NCBI GenBank assembly: GCA_965230275.1
Contig: CBDDKO010000002.1
Span: 1 to 64,000 of the forward strand
Length of the DNA: 64,000 nt
Source: JAJRRS01 sp965230275
GTDB taxonomy: Bacteria; Planctomycetota; Phycisphaerae; Phycisphaerales; Phycisphaeraceae
Direction of reading: 5' to 3'
The notes below the pieces were generated by a model. The model did no database searches. It was given only the letters and a program-made list of their open reading frames with translations, and was not told the origin of the DNA. Positions 6,480 through 14,845 of the stretch are shown here, one piece after another. How positions within the stretch are numbered: the stretch's first letter is position 1; every line of letters begins with the position of its first letter. Both the position numbers and the translations under genes were made by a program.

Positions 6480-8240
6480 ATGCGTATCTGTAAGTACATG
6501 CTAGTTAAGCCCTTGCTGTTGGCTGCTATGGCGGCACCCGTCTACGGCGATGCCTACGACGCCCCCGCCGGCTACTATAGTTCCGCCACCGGCACCGGCA
6601 CCACGCTCAAGAGTCAACTTGCCAGCATCATGACCACCGGTCATATTCAGCGCAATTATGGCAGCTTCCGTTATGCCTCCGTCCTATTCGATACCGATCC
6701 AAACAACTCAAGCAACATTCTGCTTGCCTACAACCGTGCCTCGGTCTCCGGGTCCTGGGACAGCGGATCGACCTGGAACCGCGAGCACGTCTGGCCTCAA
6801 TCCCTGCAGCCCGGCTCCGCCAGCAACAGCTCCACCGGTAACCTCGGTGACCACCACGCACTCCGGCCTGCCAACCCCGGCATCAACTCCTCACGCAGTA
6901 ACCGACCTTTTGGGAATCTCAACTCCTCCGGGACCTACGGCATCCAGACCGGCGGCACCTGGTATCCCGGCGACGCAGACGCCGGCGACATCGCACGCCA
7001 GCTCTTCTATTCCGATACGCGCTACGACGCGACACTCAACGATCTGAGCACCGGCCTCGTCGGTGACATCAACACACTTGTTCATTGGAACTACGTCGAT
7101 CCGCCGGATGACTTCGAACGCCGACGTAACCACGTGATCTATAGCTCCAGCGAGAATCCCTTCTATTACACCAATAACCGCAACGCCTACATCGACCATC
7201 CCGAGTACGTCTGGTCTGTCTTCGGAGGCGGCAACAACGACAGCCAACTCTCCGTCGTCGGCCTGCCCGCTTCCGATGGCAGTAGCTCCACGACCGTTGA
7301 TCTTGGCCGGGTCATCAAAGGCTCCGCCGTCCCTGCTGATCAAACCGTCTCACTGATCAAGACCGGCGACGACCCGACCTATTACGACGTATCGACCTCA
7401 GGTAGCGCTACTTCCAGCATCAACGGCCGCTATAACACCTTCATGGGCGGGTTTCAATTCGCGAATGTCGACGCCGGCCTGGATACCTCCACCGCCGCAG
7501 CCGGGCTGAAAACCGGCGCGATCCTCATCAACAACCTCGACGTCAGCTCCTCCGGCACAGGCCGCGGCTCCGCCGACGCCGATGACGTCATCACCGTCAA
7601 CCTCGACGTCCTGGACCACTCAAACGCCTCCTTCGCTTCCGGCATCGACCAGGACCTGCTCACCATCGACTTCGGCTCCGTCCCCGTCGGCGGCGTGCTC
7701 GGGTCCGCCTTCGAACTCTATAACCTCGAAGACACCGCCGGATTCACCGCCGATCTCGACCTCGACTCGATCATCGGCTCCGGCGACACCGCCACCCTCT
7801 ACTCCAACCTCGCCACCTTCTCCGGCCTCGGCGCAGGGCTGCAAAGCCTCTACATGGCCAGCTTCGACACCTCCGTAGCCGGCAGCTTCACCGCCACCTA
7901 CACGCTGAACCTCTCCGACGAAGACATCGCCGGTGCGACCAACCAGGTCCTGACTCTGCAGCTGCTCGGTGAAGTCACCTCGCTCCCCGGCGACCTCGAC
8001 GGCGACGGCTTCGTCGGCCTCCTGGACCTGGACATCATCCTCAACAACTGGAACCAGAATGTCCCGCCCGCCGATCCCGCCGCCGACCCCACAGGCGACA
8101 ACTTCGTCGGCCTGGCTGACCTCGACATCGTCCTGAACAACTGGAACGCCGGCACGCCCCCAGGCACCGCCGCCATCCCCGAGCCCGCCAGCCTCACGCT
8201 GCTGGGCCTCGCCGGCCTGACGCTGATCCGTCGCCACTGA
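6480..8240 (+). CDS. Secreted endonuclease I with dockerin pair and PEP-CTERM tail
   Basis: A 586-residue exported nuclease. The start at 6480 is chosen from GGAG 8 bases upstream and gives a signal peptide (MRICKYMLVKPLLLAAMAAP). Residues about 25-250 form an endonuclease I (EndA/NucM) domain with the His-metal motif TWNREHVWPQS and GNLGDHHALRPA. A beta-rich middle follows, then two dockerin-like calcium loops (GDLDGDGFVGLLDLDIILNN and DNFVGLADLDIVLNNWN), then PEPASLTLLGLAGL and basic RRH. It probably degrades extracellular DNA or RNA while anchored by an exosortase. It is followed by a terminator and stands alone as a transcription unit. Confidence 0.93.
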   Translation: MRICKYMLVKPLLLAAMAAPVYGDAYDAPAGYYSSATGTGTTLKSQLASIMTTGHIQRNYGSFRYASVLFDTDPNNSSNILLAYNRASVSGSWDSGSTWNREHVWPQSLQPGSASNSSTGNLGDHHALRPANPGINSSRSNRPFGNLNSSGTYGIQTGGTWYPGDADAGDIARQLFYSDTRYDATLNDLSTGLVGDINTLVHWNYVDPPDDFERRRNHVIYSSSENPFYYTNNRNAYIDHPEYVWSVFGGGNNDSQLSVVGLPASDGSSSTTVDLGRVIKGSAVPADQTVSLIKTGDDPTYYDVSTSGSATSSINGRYNTFMGGFQFANVDAGLDTSTAAAGLKTGAILINNLDVSSSGTGRGSADADDVITVNLDVLDHSNASFASGIDQDLLTIDFGSVPVGGVLGSAFELYNLEDTAGFTADLDLDSIIGSGDTATLYSNLATFSGLGAGLQSLYMASFDTSVAGSFTATYTLNLSDEDIAGATNQVLTLQLLGEVTSLPGDLDGDGFVGLLDLDIILNNWNQNVPPADPAADPTGDNFVGLADLDIVLNNWNAGTPPGTAAIPEPASLTLLGLAGLTLIRRH

Positions 8241-8270
8241 ACCAACCAGACACAACTCATCCATGACCAG

Positions 8271-8300
8271 CCCCGGACTCCGCCCGGGGTTGTTCTTTTA
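8271..8300 (+). terminator. Intrinsic terminator after the endonuclease gene
   Basis: Stem CCCCGG (8271-8276) with CCGGGG (8284-8289), 7-base loop, then TTGTTCTTTT. Confidence 0.75.
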
Positions 8301-8416
8301 ATGAACTTATCTGAGCCGCAATGATATGTCTTGCCCACAGTCTCGGTCTACCATTATGCTTCAACCGGAACACATCAATAGGCACCTCACCCGATGCAAC
8401 TCGCATAGGAGACATC

Positions 8417-9046
8417 ATGAGCAGGCGGACAGCTATTCAACTCGCGATGTGTGTCGTCTTGTTCGCCATCGCTTCACCCGTACTTGCCAGGGAGACAACC
8501 GACAACCCGGCGTACAAGCTATGGTCCGAATTCAAGCCCGGCGCGTATGCCGTCCACAAACAAAAGGGCACCGAGGGTAAGAAAGCCCTTGACTGGACAA
8601 AGAAAGATACACTCGAACTTGTGGACGACCAGCGGGCCAAGCTCGTCTACGAGGCGAAGGGTATGAAGGGGGGCGAGCACGTTGAAGAAAGTAACTCTCG
8701 CAACATCCAGGCCAAACTCGTCCCCCCGATCACAGACCCCATCCTCCTGGCAATCTCCGACCCCAAAGCCCAGACCGAAGAGGTGACGATCACCGTCGCA
8801 GAAGAAGACATCGCCTGCACCCAATACAAGGCGACACAGAAGCAGGGCAGCGACATCGTCACGAACCTGATCGTCTGTATCAACGAAAAGATCCCCGGCC
8901 ACGTGGTGATGGCCCAAGTCCACGTGGCATTCAAAGGCAGAACCATCGCGGAGTTCAAAACCCAACTCGCCGAGTACGGCCTCGGCGAAGAGGACTGGGG
9001 CGGGCCCAGGAATACGGCGCATTCAGGGTACTCGTCTATATATTGA
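8417..9046 (+). CDS. Exported protein of unknown function
   Basis: A 209-residue protein starting MSRRTAIQLAMCVVLFAIAS, with a signal peptide probably cut after PVLA. The start at 8417 has AGGAG 6 bases upstream; the longer open frame lacks support. The mature part is rich in charged residues and beta strands (YKLWSEFKPGAYAVHKQKG, later ACTQYKATQKQGSD), the pattern of small periplasmic proteins found in planctomycetes that measure or bind something unknown. One internal cysteine pair (about 60 residues apart) may form a disulfide. No anchor or lipobox is seen. Confidence 0.8.
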   Translation: MSRRTAIQLAMCVVLFAIASPVLARETTDNPAYKLWSEFKPGAYAVHKQKGTEGKKALDWTKKDTLELVDDQRAKLVYEAKGMKGGEHVEESNSRNIQAKLVPPITDPILLAISDPKAQTEEVTITVAEEDIACTQYKATQKQGSDIVTNLIVCINEKIPGHVVMAQVHVAFKGRTIAEFKTQLAEYGLGEEDWGGPRNTAHSGYSSIY

Positions 9047-9571
9047 CCGTATCCGTGCGCACATACACAACCGGTTATCGTCGATCGTCTCCGCCCGCTT
9101 CATATTTTCACAACTCCCGCCGCGCCCGGCAGATCGCTTGCGGTTTAGCGGTACAACAACCGTCTTCGTGCGCACAAACCCGTCCATATCCACATAAGTA
9201 GAGCCCCGCTTTGGCCACCGGAAATAGCCTTCCGGGGGCCGGGGGCCGACAACCCACTGCCCCCGGATGGATGAGGCCACGCCGATCACTCGGATGGTAC
9301 GTCTCTCATAACTTCCGGGGGCGGGGGCCGACAACCTGCGACGGCACAGTCCGACTTGTACTGAGTATCCGCTGATTAAAAGGACCGGGACTCACGGGCT
9401 GTTCACCTCCCCCACAAGCCCACCCGCTCCGGCGGGTGGGACGCGGACGGAGCTGAAACTTGCAAGCGCTGTGCCCCGGTGACTGATGGACCTTCGGCAC
9501 ACAGGCCCGACCCGGTCCCGCTGACCCTGTGGCCGCCGTCACACCCGGAGCATCGTGGGTTTTTTAAGAAT
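9047..9571. other. Intergenic stretch with a duplicated G-rich block
   Basis: Two near-identical 25-27 base blocks, CTTCCGGGGGCCGGGGGCC and onward to GACAACC, lie at 9229-9255 and 9313-9337. A minus-strand frame at 9023-9334 (103 codons) has one protein-like patch (RWPKRGSTYVDMDGFVRTK) but spans a G-rich repeat and overlaps the previous gene, so I do not call it. No other gene is visible. Confidence 0.4.
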
Positions 9572-9688
9572 TGCTGATTTGTGATTTATGATTTGTGATG
9601 TCGCAAGCGTTGACCGACATGTAAAGCCCCGCAGGAGATCAACCGCGACACACATCCTCAATCATACATCTCAAATCATAAATCCCAA
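9572..9688. repeat. Inverted GATTTATGATTT satellite element, copy A
   Basis: The left arm is built from GATTT(G/A)TGATTT units (9575-9600), the core contains TCGCAAGCG, and the right arm has AATCATACATCTCAAATCATAAATC-like units in the opposite sense (to 9688). The same design recurs at 40741-40866 with GCGCAAGCG in the core, so this is a repeat family of the genome. Confidence 0.65.
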
Positions 9689-9719
9689 CGCCGGGTCTAC
9701 GCCATCTGTGGATATGTCA

Positions 9720-9864
9720 TTTCTAGAGCGTACTCAATCCAAACGTATCGCCTATGGGTGGCACATTTTGACCCGAAGGGCAAAATGTGAGTGCAACACA
9801 CACTTTGCCGCTTCGCGGACAAAACGCGGCACCCGCTACAGTTGGATTGAGATTGCTCTAGAAA
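9720..9864. mobile_element. MITE-like element with 23-bp terminal inverted repeats
   Basis: The left end TTTCTAGAGCGTACTCAATC (9720 onward) and the right end ending GATTGCTCTAGAAA (to 9864) are inverted repeats matching at about 20 of 23 positions. Inside are a perfect 9-bp hairpin CACATTTTG/CAAAATGTG and a second hairpin around CCGCTTCGCGG. No transposase is encoded. Size, terminal repeats and internal structure fit a miniature inverted-repeat element, though a structured RNA is an alternative. Confidence 0.55.
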
Positions 9865-9871
9865 TGAAGAA

Positions 9872-9964
9872 GTGATCCGCAGATTGCGCAGGTGACACAG
9901 ATTGAAGCCAGGTAGTCGCTGCAAGTCGGTCGGCTCATCTCTTATCCGTGTTCATCGGTGGCTA
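9872..9964. repeat. Widespread CGCAGATT / GTGTTCATCGGTG intergenic repeats
   Basis: The segment begins GATCCGCAGATTGCGCAGG and ends with ATCCGTGTTCATCGGTGGC. The second motif also occurs in the palindromic element at 48291-48378. Such motifs are familiar intergenic repeats in several phyla; function unknown. Confidence 0.5.
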
Positions 9965-10050
9965 CTTTTTCATTTCCTATGTAAACAATCAACACACATG
10001 TCCACGTATTATTCAACTTCGCGCCTTCGCGGTTTAACACACACGTCAGA

Positions 10051-10094
10051 AATAAAAACCGCCCTTCTCCCGAACTGAATCGAAAGAAGGGCGG
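10051..10094 (-). terminator. Intrinsic terminator after the PstS-like PEP-CTERM gene
   Basis: On the minus strand, CCGCCCTTCT and AGAAGGGCGG form a perfect 10-bp stem around a 16-base loop, followed by TTTTTATTT. It lies 89 bases past the stop at 10183. Confidence 0.9.
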
Positions 10095-10182
10095 CGGGGT
10101 ATAGCAAGCGGTCTTAGGTTCAGGCTGGATCACATGTCCCACATCGTGATGCCTGCCTGCTCCCTTGCCCGCGTGAGAAAAC

Positions 10183-12843
10183 TTAGCGGCGACGCAGCAC
10201 GGCCAGGCCGCCCAGGCCCAGCAGCGCGAGGCTGGCGGGTTCGGGGATAGCGGCGTTGGCGGCCGGCGGGGTACCCGCGTTCCAGTTGTTCAGCACGACG
10301 TCCAGGTCAGCCAGGCCGACGAAGTTGTCGCCGGTCGGGTCGGCCAGCGGGTTGCCGGGCGGGATCGTCTGGTTCCAGTTGTTGAGGATGATATCCAGGT
10401 CGGCCAGGCCGACGAACCCGTCGCCGTCCAGGTCGCCGGCAAGACCGCCGAAGAAGGCCTGGTCCAGTGCATCGGTGACGCCGTCACCGTTGAAGTCGCC
10501 GCCGGCCCAGCCCAGGCCCGAGAGGCCGAGGTTGCTGGTGACGATGCCTTCGTCGGTTGCGTCAACGACACCGTCGAGGTTAGCGTCGCCGTTGGCGGTC
10601 TCCAGGACGGTCTGGACAACCCAGTCCACGTCCGACTGTCCGATGATCAGGTCGCCGTCCATGTCCGCAGTCAGGTCCATGTTGACGGCCTGGAAGATAT
10701 CGGAGAAGTCGCCGAAGTTGGCGAAGATGTAGTCGATATCCTGAGCGTCCACGATGCCGTCAAAGCCGGTGGCGTGACCACCCATGCTCGCGATGCTGCC
10801 CGCGATGTCGGCGGCGCTGTCGCCGGCATCGTACGTGCCGTTTGCCAGGACGGTGTCGAAGAAGTTGCCGTCGGCCGCACCGGCGTCAACCGCTGCGAAG
10901 CCGGCACCACGGTTCAGCAGACCGCCGTCGATGTACAGCCCGTCAGCGAAGTAACGCACGTCATCGGCACCGAAGTTACCGTCGCCGTTGAAGTCGCCGA
11001 TGATCTCGACGACCAGGCCGGTGCCGGTCTCCGGCTGGCTGCCGGTGGCCGGGTTGTCCAGGCCGCGGAACTCGGCCCACTGCATCATCTTGGCGACGTC
11101 GGCGGTGCTACGGACACCGTCGTTGTTGAAGTCGCCGGCGATGTGGTTACGGCTGCTCAGGCTCGTGCCGTAGGACACCGCGTTGCCGTCGACATCCAGG
11201 TACTCGTCGTTGAGGTTGCCGTCGGTATAAGCAACGCCACCGGTACGGGTCGGGACACGGCCCGCGCCGACCGCGCCGGTCGCCGGGACGGTGCCGACGG
11301 TACCCGACAGCGAGGTGAGGCTGGCGCTGTTCACGGAGGTGTTGAACGCTGCATTGGGGTTGCTGAAGTCGATGCCGTCGTCGGCGATGCGCTCGACCGC
11401 GGCGGTCAGGGTGTAGTTGTTGACCAGGACCTCACCGGGCGAACCCTGGTTGTTGGGATCGGCGGGCAGGGCCACGAAGCCGGCGACCGAGTCAACGATG
11501 TTGTTGATGTAACCGGCGGCGGTGGCGTTAGCCATCGCGGGGTTGGCGGTCTGCTTCGGGTCGCTGCCGGGGCGGTTGGCGTTGGGATCGCCGACGGTCG
11601 CCATGGTCTGGGCGCCGCCGAACTGCCAGCCGGTGTTGGCGTCGGCGTTGTTGAGGATGCCGCTGACGCTGGGGCGGACGTAGGTGTTGCCGTCGGCGAA
11701 GCCGTCGTTGTCACCGTCGATGTCCTTCATGACGTTCAGCAGTTCATACTTGCCGCTCTGTGCGTCGGCGATCGCACGGCTGCCGCCGAGTAGGCCGGTG
11801 TAGCCCACAGCCAGTCGGCCGTTCTGCACGGTGCCTTCCATACGGGAGGAACCGCCGTTGGCGTCGGTGGTGTATTCCGGGCCGAGCACGTCGTGGTTGG
11901 AGGTCTTGGTCTTGGCGCTCTGGTTGTCGCCGCGGCCGAACGACGGGTCGATGCCCAGGGAGTTCATCGCGCCGTTACGCGTGCCGGAGCCGGAGTCACG
12001 GGTCGATGCCTGGAGGTTTTCACCGTTGGGCATACGGCCGGTGACGAACAGGTGCTGCAGCTCGGTGACCTTGACATCCTCCAGGCCGGTACCCGGGTTG
12101 GCGATGTAGCCGATGGGGGTCCAGGCGATGGTGGTGTCGTAGACGGTGTGGTCGTCGGGGCTGGCGGTGTTGGAATTCAGAGGGGTGGCGGTGATGCCGT
12201 CGTCGAAGCTCTTGAGCTTGTTGCTCTGGCCGGTGACGGTGGTCAGAGGGTTGTTGCCGTACTGCACGTCACCGGGGCGGGCGTCCCAGGACGGGGTGCC
12301 TGCGGTGGGGTTGATGACGAACCACTTGGAAGGCACGTCCATAACGCCGATATCGATACGGTCGGCGGGGACGGGCGAGCCACCGGGATTGGCGGCGACG
12401 CCGATGCCGGGGACCAGTGCACCGTTCTGGTCGACGAACTGGACCTGGTTGATGATGCCGCCCTCAGCGGGGAAGTCGCCGACGCCGGGCTCGTTGTTAC
12501 GGCCGTCGAGGCGGGCGAGCTGCGAGTCGACCATTTCAGCTAGGCCGTTGCCTGAGCCGACGCCGCGGTACTGGAAGGTAAAGTGGGCGGAGCCGAAGGC
12601 ACCTGTGCCGTACTGACCGGCCAGTTGAGGCGGGGGGAAGGTGCCCAGCGAGCCGGCCTGGCCGTCACCATCGACGTCGATGTAGTCGTTGGTGGAAGCG
12701 GGGAAGGTGAAGAAGTCACGGAACAGGGTGGCGCCCGAGACGTTGACCTGGCCAGCCGGGTATTGGGCGTTTGCCTCACCGGTCATAACCATGGCCGCGG
12801 TGCAGGCAAGCGCCGTGGCGAGCAATTGACGCGTGGAAAACAT
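10183..12843 (-). CDS. Large PstS-like PEP-CTERM protein with serial dockerin loops
   Basis: An 886-residue exported protein; the start has AAGGAG 9 bases upstream and a signal peptide cut near GEANA. The N-terminal half resembles periplasmic phosphate-binding (PstS/PBP-like) proteins: it opens VNVSGATLFRDFFTFPAST and contains a TRDSGSGTRNGAMN loop like the phosphate-contacting RxSGSGT loop. The C-terminal third is a chain of calcium-loop repeats (GDFNNDG, GDFNGDG, ADMDGD, GDANLDG, GDFNGDG, GDLDGDG) ending in the same dockerin pair as the endonuclease. The tail is PEPASLALLGLGGLAVLRRR. It probably binds an anion or ligand at the surface; phosphate is an inference. Confidence 0.88.
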   Translation of the reverse strand: MFSTRQLLATALACTAAMVMTGEANAQYPAGQVNVSGATLFRDFFTFPASTNDYIDVDGDGQAGSLGTFPPPQLAGQYGTGAFGSAHFTFQYRGVGSGNGLAEMVDSQLARLDGRNNEPGVGDFPAEGGIINQVQFVDQNGALVPGIGVAANPGGSPVPADRIDIGVMDVPSKWFVINPTAGTPSWDARPGDVQYGNNPLTTVTGQSNKLKSFDDGITATPLNSNTASPDDHTVYDTTIAWTPIGYIANPGTGLEDVKVTELQHLFVTGRMPNGENLQASTRDSGSGTRNGAMNSLGIDPSFGRGDNQSAKTKTSNHDVLGPEYTTDANGGSSRMEGTVQNGRLAVGYTGLLGGSRAIADAQSGKYELLNVMKDIDGDNDGFADGNTYVRPSVSGILNNADANTGWQFGGAQTMATVGDPNANRPGSDPKQTANPAMANATAAGYINNIVDSVAGFVALPADPNNQGSPGEVLVNNYTLTAAVERIADDGIDFSNPNAAFNTSVNSASLTSLSGTVGTVPATGAVGAGRVPTRTGGVAYTDGNLNDEYLDVDGNAVSYGTSLSSRNHIAGDFNNDGVRSTADVAKMMQWAEFRGLDNPATGSQPETGTGLVVEIIGDFNGDGNFGADDVRYFADGLYIDGGLLNRGAGFAAVDAGAADGNFFDTVLANGTYDAGDSAADIAGSIASMGGHATGFDGIVDAQDIDYIFANFGDFSDIFQAVNMDLTADMDGDLIIGQSDVDWVVQTVLETANGDANLDGVVDATDEGIVTSNLGLSGLGWAGGDFNGDGVTDALDQAFFGGLAGDLDGDGFVGLADLDIILNNWNQTIPPGNPLADPTGDNFVGLADLDVVLNNWNAGTPPAANAAIPEPASLALLGLGGLAVLRRR

Positions 12844-12948
12844 AATAATCTCTCCTTAATCCTCGTTTAAGAACGGGCCCGCACATGCGTGCCCCCAATT
12901 AGTTACTGATCCGTTGGAATTGACCGATCTCGCACCTTGGTGCGTTGG

Positions 12949-13992
12949 TCACTCGTTGTAGTCATACACGCCGTTGTCGTTGCCGGTAGCGGAGTAGACC
13001 CGGTCACCCCATTGGCGGTTCTCCAGGGTTGCCAGGATGGTGTCACGGGTGACGTGGCCGTCGGTGAACAAGAAGTTCGCCGCACCCTCTGCACCAACAC
13101 CGCCGCCGCTGCCGCCGCTATGGTGACGCCCGACCGCGTTGACGTTCGGACCGCCGCCGGACATGGTCAGTGCACCGGAGGTCTGCTGGAGCAGGACGTC
13201 ATACGCCTGCAGGCCGAAGGTCTCGTTCGCCTTGGGCGCGTCGTCATAGAAGAAGCTCGATCGACCGTAGCCGCCGTCACGGACGTTGAAGTATTCTTTG
13301 TTGCCGCCGACATACGACAGAGCGGTGATCGGCCGGTGGCTCTTGGAGGTGGTGCTGCCCTCTCGGACCAGGTGGGTGTTCTCGCTGAACTCGGTCACCA
13401 GGATGGTTTCGCTGGCTTTCTGGACGTTGCCGACCTGCACAAGCTGGTTGGGCCGATTGACACCAACGAACTTGTTACGCGGGACCAAAGCGGCGTTGGC
13501 GGCGTAGGCCATACGCGGGGCCTGAAGGTCCGGCCGGGTGTTGCGGATGCTGCCCTGCCAGTCGTCGCGGTCGTCGCCTGGCCAGGTGCGGGGCATCCCG
13601 CCGCTTTCCATGGAGGGGCAGGTGAAGGCGTCGTCGCCGCCCGACTCCTTGCCGTACACCATGTAGGACCAGTGCATGTACCAGTCGTTGCCGGACCCCG
13701 TCTGGTCTTCCCATCGCCAGGAGCCGGAATCGTCGCCGTCCTTGGGATAGACGTAGCTTGGCGGGAGCAGGTCCTTGCCGTCGGTGGTGTAAGTCATCAT
13801 GGCCTGACCGACGCTCCGCTGATTGCCCGCACAGACAATTGACTGTGCCGACTTACGTGCCGCGCCCAGGGCCGGGAGCAGGATGCCGATGAGCAGGGCG
13901 ATGATCGAGATCACCACCAGCAGTTCGATGAGTGTGAAGCCGTTGGCCTTGCCGTCCTTGTGTGACACGTCGCGTTTCCTTCGCATGGTCAT
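12949..13992 (-). CDS. Type II pseudopilin-like protein with H-X9-DG ending
   Basis: A 347-residue protein with a prepilin peptidase site and hydrophobic helix (GFTLIELLVVISIIALLIGI) after a basic leader. The globular part ends with the planctomycete H-X9-DG pattern: RHHSGGSGGG then ANFLFTDGHV. These proteins are abundant in planctomycetes, and the leader is that of type II secretion or pilus minor subunits. The start at 13992 is preferred over the 14034 frame because it gives a short basic leader with AGGGG upstream; 13986 is also possible. It lies 105 bases upstream of the PstS-like gene on the same strand, so the two may be co-transcribed. Confidence 0.9.
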   Translation of the reverse strand: MTMRRKRDVSHKDGKANGFTLIELLVVISIIALLIGILLPALGAARKSAQSIVCAGNQRSVGQAMMTYTTDGKDLLPPSYVYPKDGDDSGSWRWEDQTGSGNDWYMHWSYMVYGKESGGDDAFTCPSMESGGMPRTWPGDDRDDWQGSIRNTRPDLQAPRMAYAANAALVPRNKFVGVNRPNQLVQVGNVQKASETILVTEFSENTHLVREGSTTSKSHRPITALSYVGGNKEYFNVRDGGYGRSSFFYDDAPKANETFGLQAYDVLLQQTSGALTMSGGGPNVNAVGRHHSGGSGGGVGAEGAANFLFTDGHVTRDTILATLENRQWGDRVYSATGNDNGVYDYNE

Positions 13993-14845
13993 GGTCGTAT
14001 ACCCCTTGGGACTGTGTTGTATGCTTGACAGCACCGTTGCCGTCGAACGGCGCGTAGTAGAGAAAACGCGTGTTAACCATGCATGTAGGATTTGTTGTTA
14101 TTGCATGAATAATTCAGGCAGCGCACCGTGTCAGACAGGCTCAAGCATGATTGCCGTAAGGTGAAAAACGGCAACGCAATAAACCGTGTCGTGCCGCGCG
14201 CTGTAAAGCATGTGGATAATTGAATAACCCCCTCTAAGTCGGAGGTTATGTCGTGATGACGGAATCGCGACAACACGTGGTTGGTACGTTAGCCCCATGT
14301 TAAGCGCAGCCGAAAATGATTACGGGTTGAAGGTGATGGGGCAGGGATTCGGGGATCGTGACTCGGTAAGAATATGATCTTATCGGGCCAATTGGTCTTT
14401 GGGTCCGATCCCGGGCCGGCAGAGGGAATTCGGGGGCTATCCCGGAGATCCTCAGGGGGGGCTCCGGGGGTTCTCCGGGGGGGGAGGGTTGGGGAAAGAA
14501 ACGTCAGGTTTTCCTTGACCCCATTGCCGGGTGAGGGTTACCATAATGTAGGACTGGCGGCTGTCTGATCCGGACCGCAACGCGGCGAGGCGGATGGCCG
14601 GCCGAGACCGCTCCCACGCACCCGGCACTCGCCAACGTGACTGGGAGAAGCGTCCCGGTGTCTGCCGCATTATCCGTTATCCACGGCAGTCCCAAACCAT
14701 CGGTCATCGCCAAGACCACACGTCGCAGGGTTGGCTAAGAAACCGGCTTAAGCCCAAGGGGCTGTCCTATCCGCCGGTCGAGCCCGCAACCCGTGTCGGC
14801 GTTGTCCGTTATGATGTTCGGCGACTCTAAATGTGGAGGTCCGCA
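13993..14845. other. Long divergent spacer before the pilM operon
   Basis: About 850 bases between divergent genes. It contains a hairpin ATAACC/GGTTAT near 14224-14249, a G-rich run CTCCGGGGGTTCTCCGGGG at 14462-14480 inside a longer G tract (14455-14487), and a promoter candidate at 14515-14543. No tRNA, RNase P, SRP or tmRNA signature was recognised, and the short frames look non-coding. Confidence 0.4.
14515..14543 (+). promoter_or_regulatory. Possible promoter upstream of pilM
   Basis: TTGACC (14515-14520) and TTACCA/TACCAT about 17-18 bases downstream. It lies 300 bases before the pilM start, so the leader would be long. Consensus match only. Confidence 0.3.

Noticed and set aside
9023..9334. 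103-codon minus-strand frame in the 9-kb spacer
   Set aside because: It has one protein-like patch but begins in a G-rich repeat and overlaps the previous gene; not enough to call a gene.
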